Assembly (NCBI GenBank): GCA_002292215.1
Contig: DBBN01000063.1
Location: 960 to 12,966 of the forward strand
Origin: Glaciecola sp. UBA983
Lineage (GTDB): Bacteria; Pseudomonadota; Gammaproteobacteria; Enterobacterales; Alteromonadaceae
DNA: 12,007 nucleotides
Reading direction: 5' to 3'
Shown: positions 8,647-12,007 of the stretch, piece after piece
Numbering within the stretch: the first letter of the stretch is position 1
Layout of the letters: each line of letters opens with the position of its first letter
Position numbers and translations under genes: made by a program
Notes under the pieces: model-generated
Told to the model about the DNA's origin: nothing
Databases searched by the model: none
Seen by the model: the letters and a program-made list of their open reading frames with translations, nothing else

Positions 8647-9165
8647 ATGCTTTACCAACTCGACAATGAGAAACCGACTATCTCAGATACAACGTATATC
8701 GCACCCGGCGCGCATGTGATTGGCAATGTCGTGTGTCACCCTCAATCCAGTATCTGGTTTAATGTTGTTGTTCGTGCAGATTGTGACCGCATTGAGATCG
8801 GGGCACAATCTAATATTCAAGATGGTTGCGTTTTACATACCGATTTGGGGTACCCTTTAATGATTGGGACTGGCGTAACGGTCGGGCATAAAGTCATGCT
8901 GCATGGCTGTACGATTGGTGATTACAGTTTGATTGGGATAAACGCTGTGGTGCTAAATGGCGCTAGCATTGGCAATTATTGCTTGATAGGAGCAAATGCA
9001 TTAGTCACTGAAAATATGGTGATCCCTGATTATTCGGTTGTAATGGGTTCGCCTGCGAAAGTAGTGAAAACGTTACCCGAGGCAGCGCAAGCACAACTAC
9101 GAGCGTCAGCCGCTCATTATGTTATGAATGCAGAACGCTTTAGTCTCAAGTGCACAGAGTGGTAA
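8647..9165 (+). CDS. gamma-carbonic-anhydrase-like hexapeptide protein (YrdA/CamH type)
   Basis: A left-handed beta-helix protein built from hexapeptide repeats (about residues 15-135), expected to form a trimer with metal ions between subunits. Three histidines, His64, His81 and His86, have the spacing of the metal ligands of Methanosarcina Cam. Arg43, Asp45, Gln58 and Asp59 match its other conserved active-site residues. The Cam proton-shuttle glutamates and the acidic loop appear absent, as in the short CamH/YrdA/PaaY group. Activity may thus be weak, or another reaction such as thioester hydrolysis may be the true role. The 172 residues fit the group (about 170-185). TVGHKVMLHGCTIG (78-91) is almost identical to E. 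coli YrdA as I recall it. AAGGA (8636-8640) overlaps the tesB stop and precedes the ATG by 6 nt, so it is the last gene of the unit. Confidence 0.9.
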   Translation: MLYQLDNEKPTISDTTYIAPGAHVIGNVVCHPQSSIWFNVVVRADCDRIEIGAQSNIQDGCVLHTDLGYPLMIGTGVTVGHKVMLHGCTIGDYSLIGINAVVLNGASIGNYCLIGANALVTENMVIPDYSVVMGSPAKVVKTLPEAAQAQLRASAAHYVMNAERFSLKCTEW

Positions 9166-9192
9166 TTTACGGGTTATATGCTTTAACGAGGC

Positions 9193-9219
9193 AAAAAAAA
9201 GACCCGCATCAGGCGGGTC
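9193..9219 (-). terminator. intrinsic terminator with T-tract on the minus strand
   Basis: A perfect 7-bp GC-rich stem, GACCCGC (9201-9207) with GCGGGTC (9213-9219), encloses a 5-nt loop. On the minus strand it is followed directly by eight T residues (plus-strand A at 9193-9200), a textbook Rho-independent terminator. On the plus strand the stem is followed by ATAAATAAGG, which is not a U-tract, so it would stop the upstream plus-strand operon only weakly. No minus-strand protein gene lies nearby to use it. Confidence 0.8.
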
Positions 9220-9270
9220 ATAAATAAGGGGACTCTTTATCAAGTCAAGTTCGTTTGTACCTGAGTACGC
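9193..9270 (-). ncRNA. putative small RNA on the minus strand
   Basis: A roughly 78-nt transcript is predicted by pairing the minus-strand terminator with a promoter candidate upstream. The RNA would carry two small hairpins (GUAC-UCAG-GUAC, and GACU with AGUC), then an AU-rich single strand (UUAUUUAU) just before the terminator stem and an eight-U tail. This is the layout of an Hfq-dependent sRNA. It resembles no sRNA family I know and contains no meaningful ORF. It rests on promoter and terminator reading only. Confidence 0.35.
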
Positions 9271-9276
9271 ACTATG

Positions 9277-9304
9277 CTTATACTTTAGGGAGAAGTGTAA
9301 ACAA
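9277..9304 (-). promoter_or_regulatory. candidate promoter of the putative small RNA
   Basis: Read on the minus strand: -35 TTGTTT (9304-9299), a 16-bp spacer and -10 TATAAG (9282-9277). The predicted start is near 9270 in a GTGCG context. An overlapping alternative -35 is TTTACA. A single-site match like this can arise by chance in AT-rich DNA. Confidence 0.35.
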
Positions 9305-9341
9305 TTTGGTAGGTGAACTGCTTGTGCTGTTACCGTATGTT

Positions 9342-9358
9342 AAATATAGCGTATATTT
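9342..9358. promoter_or_regulatory. 17-bp palindrome, possible operator
   Basis: AAATATA-GCG-TATATTT has perfect 7-bp arms around a 3-bp centre. With a 2-nt bulge it extends to GTT and AAC at the edges. The left half is also part of a near-direct repeat, CGTATGTT/CGTATATT, spaced 16 nt. It lies about 210 nt upstream of the aminotransferase start. The rest of the 402-nt spacer 9166-9567 is AT-rich, and I see no clear -35/-10 pair for the aminotransferase gene, only isolated TATAAT strings at 9501 and 9543. Confidence 0.3.
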
Positions 9359-9567
9359 CGAACTAAAAAATATCGACTATCGTCTATGAACTCAAAAGCA
9401 TCCTTCTATCCTTGCTATATCTGAATTATCATTTTTTTAAATAATGAAACATGATTCTATTGATTTAGTGAATGATCTATATAAACCGTTGTTCTCAAAT
9501 TATAATGGTAATCCTTAGCACGGCTTTGTTATATTAAATCCATATAATATTTTGCAAGGGAATTTTC

Positions 9568-10713
9568 ATGTCCATAAATATAGAACAACAATACGCCTCT
9601 TTTATACCGCCTGTTCGGACGCTTATGGGACCCGGACCTTCTGATGTTTCTCCAACAGTGCTTAATGCATTAGCGCGTCCGACTGTCGGTCACTTAGACC
9701 CTACGTTTATTCAATTAATGGACGAAACAAAGCAATTATTACAGTATGCCTTTCAAACCAAAAATAAATTAACCATGCCGATATCTGCTCCCGGTTCTGC
9801 TGGCATGGAAGCGTGTGTCGTCAATTTGGTTGAGCCTGGTGAAACCGTCATTGTATGTCAAAATGGCGTATTCGGTGGTCGTATGGTCGAAAATGTGGCT
9901 CGTTGTGGCGGGATAGCCGTTGTGGTTACCGCGCCGTGGGGAGAGGCTAACTCATTAGCGAGTATTGAAGCGGCACTAGAAGCGCACCCTGAAGCAAAAT
10001 TTGTTGGCTTTGTACATGCTGAAACCTCTACAGGTGTGCGCAATGACGCGCAAGCGATTTGTGCATTAGCTCGTCAATTTGATTGCATGACAATAGTTGA
10101 TGCAGTGACATCTTTAGGTGGCATCGAGTTAAAAGTGGACGAGTGGGGAATAGATGCAATTTATTCTGGATCACAAAAATGCTTGTCATGCGTACCGGGT
10201 TTATCGCCGGTGTCTTTTAGTGATGCTGCGGTAGCTAAGATACAAGCTCGCAAGTCACCAGTGCAAAGTTGGTTTTTAGACATGAACTTGATTGTCGGTT
10301 ATTGGGGGGATGGTCAAGGCGGTGGTAAGCGCGCTTATCATCACACTGCACCGGTTAATAGCTTGTACGCACTGCATGAATCACTACGGTTATTACATGC
10401 TGAAGGCTTAGATAACGCCATAGCAAGACATGCTCGAATGCATGAAAAATTAAAAGCAGGGCTAGCAGGGATTGGTTTAGAATTATTAGTAGCTAAAGAT
10501 ATTCGCTTACCACAACTTAATACAGTGATCATTCCTGATGGCGTTGATGATGCTCAAGTCAGAGCTCGTTTATTAAATGAATTTGATTTAGAAATTGGAG
10601 CAGGTCTCGGAGCGCTTGCTGGTAAGGTATGGCGTATTGGTTTAATGGGCTTTGCTGCCAGTGATAAGAACATCGATTTTTGTGTTGCAAGCTTAAAAAA
10701 AGTCTTAAGTTAA
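9568..10713 (+). CDS. class V PLP aminotransferase, alanine-glyoxylate / serine-pyruvate type
   Basis: A fold-type I, PLP-dependent aminotransferase of class V, most like human AGXT among proteins I can recall. It probably transfers an amino group from alanine or serine to glyoxylate or pyruvate. LMGPGPSDVS (19-28) and the phosphate-binding GSAGMEA (76-82) lie near the N-terminus. Asp178 in IVDAVTSLGG binds the pyridine nitrogen, and Lys204 in SGSQKCLS forms the Schiff base. YHHTAPVNSLYAL (257-269) and Arg356 in VWRIGLMG, for the substrate carboxylate, complete the site. The 381 residues are normal for the family. AAGGG (9556-9560) sits 7 nt before the ATG. The 402-nt upstream gap suggests its own promoter. 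Alternatives in the same class are serine-glyoxylate and pyridoxamine-pyruvate transaminases; the exact substrate pair is uncertain. Confidence 0.88.
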   Translation: MSINIEQQYASFIPPVRTLMGPGPSDVSPTVLNALARPTVGHLDPTFIQLMDETKQLLQYAFQTKNKLTMPISAPGSAGMEACVVNLVEPGETVIVCQNGVFGGRMVENVARCGGIAVVVTAPWGEANSLASIEAALEAHPEAKFVGFVHAETSTGVRNDAQAICALARQFDCMTIVDAVTSLGGIELKVDEWGIDAIYSGSQKCLSCVPGLSPVSFSDAAVAKIQARKSPVQSWFLDMNLIVGYWGDGQGGGKRAYHHTAPVNSLYALHESLRLLHAEGLDNAIARHARMHEKLKAGLAGIGLELLVAKDIRLPQLNTVIIPDGVDDAQVRARLLNEFDLEIGAGLGALAGKVWRIGLMGFAASDKNIDFCVASLKKVLS

Positions 10714-10730
10714 AGACAGTTACGACAAAG

Positions 10731-10774
10731 TCCTATGCATGCAAAGTCTAACCATGACTTACCAATGCGTAGGA
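10731..10774. repeat. long imperfect stem-loop after the aminotransferase gene
   Basis: The outer arms TCCTATGCAT (10731-10740) and ATGCGTAGGA (10765-10774) pair over 10 bp with one G-U. The inner arms AAGTC (10744-10748) and GACTT (10756-10760) pair perfectly around a 7-nt loop. No T-tract follows, so it is not a classical terminator. It could protect the 3' end of the mRNA or be part of the next gene's leader. Confidence 0.5.
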
Positions 10775-10782
10775 TTAATGAT

Positions 10783-10825
10783 ACGCTTAGTTTACTAATT
10801 TCTTTTTCCATTTTAGGCTAAGCGT
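10783..10825 (+). promoter_or_regulatory. inverted repeat ending next to the SpmAB-like start codon
   Basis: ACGCTTAG (10783-10790) and CTAAGCGT (10818-10825) are perfect 8-bp complements separated by 27 nt. The right arm fills the space between a possible ribosome-binding AGG (10815-10817) and the ATG at 10827. If it folds in mRNA it would lie at the ribosome entry site. The same repeat could also be a DNA operator. Confidence 0.35.
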
Positions 10826-10826
10826 T

Positions 10827-12007
10827 ATGCTACACATAATTTGGCTGATATTCATTGTCAGTGCATTTCTCGCTTCACTTTATCAAGTTATCATTTTAGG
10901 GCAAATAGAGACCTTCTCTGAGGTCATGCAATCGATTAGTGCCATGGCAAAACTATCCGTTGAAATTGCCATTGGATTAATTGGTTTGTTGGCTTTTTGG
11001 CTGGGGATATTTCAAGTCGCTGAACAATCAGGATTAGTGGCTAAATTATCCAAAGTTTTATCGCCTTTATTAACACGGATCATGCCTGAAATTCCCAAAG
11101 ACCACCCAGCTTTAGGCAGTATCACCATGAATATTTCTGCGAACATGCTAGGTTTGGATAACGCGGCTACGCCGTTTGGTATCAAAGCAATGCAAGATAT
11201 GCAGTCACTCTCGCCTAATAAAGATACCTTGTCGAACGCGCAGATTTTATTTTTGGTATTAAACACCTCATCAGTCACGTTATTTCCTATTGCCGTGTTT
11301 TTGTATCGTGCAGAGCAAGGCGCGATGAGTCCGACCGATGTATTTATTCCTATTTTACTTGCTACTAGTGCATCTACGTTAGCAGGACTCATAGTAACTT
11401 GCTTGATCCAGCGTATTAATCTGTTACAGCATGTGATTTTACTATATTTAGTTGGCTTATTTAGTCTACTCACCGCATTGATATTGTACTTTGCTCAATT
11501 ATCAACTCAAGCGATGGCTGAGCAGTCGTCCTTGTTAGCAAATAGTTTGCTATTTAGCTTTATCGTATTGGTGCTGGTTGTCGGTTGGCGTAAGGGCTTA
11601 AACACCTATGAGTTATTTGTCGAAGGTGCAAAAAAAGGATTTGATGTTGCGATTTCCATTATTCCTTTTTTATTGGCGATGTTAGTTGCTATAGGTATGT
11701 TACGCGCCAGTGGCATGATGGATGTATTGGTTGAAGGTATTGCGAGTGGAGTAGCGTTACTGGGTTTTGATACGCGCTTTGTCGATGCGTTACCTACAGC
11801 ACTAATGAAACCATTGAGTGGCAGTGGCGCTCGTGCATTAATGATTGAAACCATGCAATTCCATGGTGCCGATTCGTTTGCTGGACGTTTAGCCTCGGTG
11901 CTGCAAGGCTCCACAGAAACGACATTTTATGTCCTCGCTGTGTATCTAGGTGCAGTAGGGATAAAACATAGTCGCTATGCTGTAGGATGTTGTTTAGTGG
12001 CTGATTT
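10827..12007 (+). CDS. SpmA-SpmB fusion nucleoside-recognition (Gate) domain membrane protein, 3' end cut off
   Basis: A polytopic inner-membrane protein of the spore-maturation SpmA/SpmB type, here both halves in one chain. The open frame runs 393 codons to the window edge without a stop; family members I recall are about 405-410 residues, so little is missing. The first Gate-like half (about 40-185) has MAKLSVEIAIGLIG (40-53), the conserved LGLDNAATPFGIKAMQDMQ (108-126) and NAQILFLVLNTSSVTLFP (137-154). The second half (about 265-393) has KPLSGSGARALMIE (328-341) and VLQGSTETTFYVLAVYLGA (358-376), typical of SpmB. In sporulating Firmicutes SpmA and SpmB are separate proteins needed for spore core dehydration. 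The role in non-sporulating gammaproteobacteria is unknown; small-molecule transport has been proposed for Gate domains. An inverted repeat abuts the ATG. Confidence 0.88.
   Translation, partial: MLHIIWLIFIVSAFLASLYQVIILGQIETFSEVMQSISAMAKLSVEIAIGLIGLLAFWLGIFQVAEQSGLVAKLSKVLSPLLTRIMPEIPKDHPALGSITMNISANMLGLDNAATPFGIKAMQDMQSLSPNKDTLSNAQILFLVLNTSSVTLFPIAVFLYRAEQGAMSPTDVFIPILLATSASTLAGLIVTCLIQRINLLQHVILLYLVGLFSLLTALILYFAQLSTQAMAEQSSLLANSLLFSFIVLVLVVGWRKGLNTYELFVEGAKKGFDVAISIIPFLLAMLVAIGMLRASGMMDVLVEGIASGVALLGFDTRFVDALPTALMKPLSGSGARALMIETMQFHGADSFAGRLASVLQGSTETTFYVLAVYLGAVGIKHSRYAVGCCLVAD

Noticed and set aside
9201..9219. The hairpin as the main terminator of the plus-strand operon
   Set aside because: On the plus strand the stem is followed by ATAAATAAGG rather than a U-run, so a strong plus-strand role is not supported; the minus-strand reading fits better.
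9444..9518. A 24-codon plus-strand ORF upstream of the aminotransferase gene
   Set aside because: No ribosome-binding site precedes its ATG, the composition follows the surrounding AT-rich spacer, and such short frames are expected by chance.
9166..9567. tRNA or riboswitch in the largest intergenic gap
   Set aside because: No cloverleaf with a T-loop motif or CCA end and no riboswitch core I recognise could be traced on either strand.
11012..11473. A 153-codon minus-strand open frame
   Set aside because: It lies antisense inside the well-supported SpmA-SpmB-like gene and its translation shows no recognisable family features.
11606..11914. A 102-codon minus-strand open frame
   Set aside because: It is antisense to the conserved SpmB half and is best explained as a codon-use shadow.
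1..12007. Mobile element, prophage, defence island or CRISPR array
   Set aside because: No transposase, integrase, spaced direct-repeat series or defence gene is present, and codon use looks even along the window.

Overview
The window reads as chromosomal DNA of a marine-type gammaproteobacterium, most likely Alteromonadales or close to Shewanella, Pseudoalteromonas or Psychrobium. The placement is an inference from gene content: a NorM/MdtK-type MATE pump, an RlmJ with the typical gammaproteobacterial N-terminus, an E. coli-like TesB, and a SpmA-SpmB fusion protein. Base composition looks moderately AT-rich by eye. I see no IS element, phage gene, CRISPR array, tRNA or rRNA.

Layout. Positions 25-1407 (minus) hold a complete Na+-coupled MATE multidrug exporter of the NorM class. 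A 125-nt spacer separates it from a divergent plus-strand run. That run starts with the three genes of a branched-chain 2-oxoacid dehydrogenase complex: E1 alpha, E1 beta and E2 (1533-4878). No E3 (lipoamide dehydrogenase) gene is present, so E3 must come from elsewhere. After a 72-nt gap with a possible internal promoter comes a tightly packed group: rlmJ (23S rRNA m6A methyltransferase, TTG start), a 644-residue protein-kinase-fold protein with an unrecognised C-terminal half, tesB (acyl-CoA thioesterase II, overlapping the kinase gene by 4 nt) and a gamma-carbonic-anhydrase-like hexapeptide protein (ends 9165).

The 402-nt intergenic region 9166-9567 is the largest non-coding stretch. It holds an intrinsic terminator whose T-tract is on the minus strand. 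A plausible minus-strand promoter lies about 80 nt upstream of it, so a small RNA may be encoded here. It also holds a 17-bp palindrome. Next come a class V PLP aminotransferase of the alanine-glyoxylate/serine-pyruvate type (9568-10713) and a 113-nt spacer with two inverted repeats, the second ending just before a start codon. The last gene is a SpmA-SpmB-like membrane protein that runs off the right edge (10827-12007).

Functionally, the Bkd complex makes branched acyl-CoAs from Val, Leu and Ile keto acids. TesB downstream could hydrolyse acyl-CoAs, though that link is only suggested by position. The least understood item is the kinase-fold protein, translationally coupled between a ribosomal RNA methyltransferase and a thioesterase. 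Otherwise the window is mostly conserved housekeeping and metabolic genes, and I found no clear mobile or defence system.
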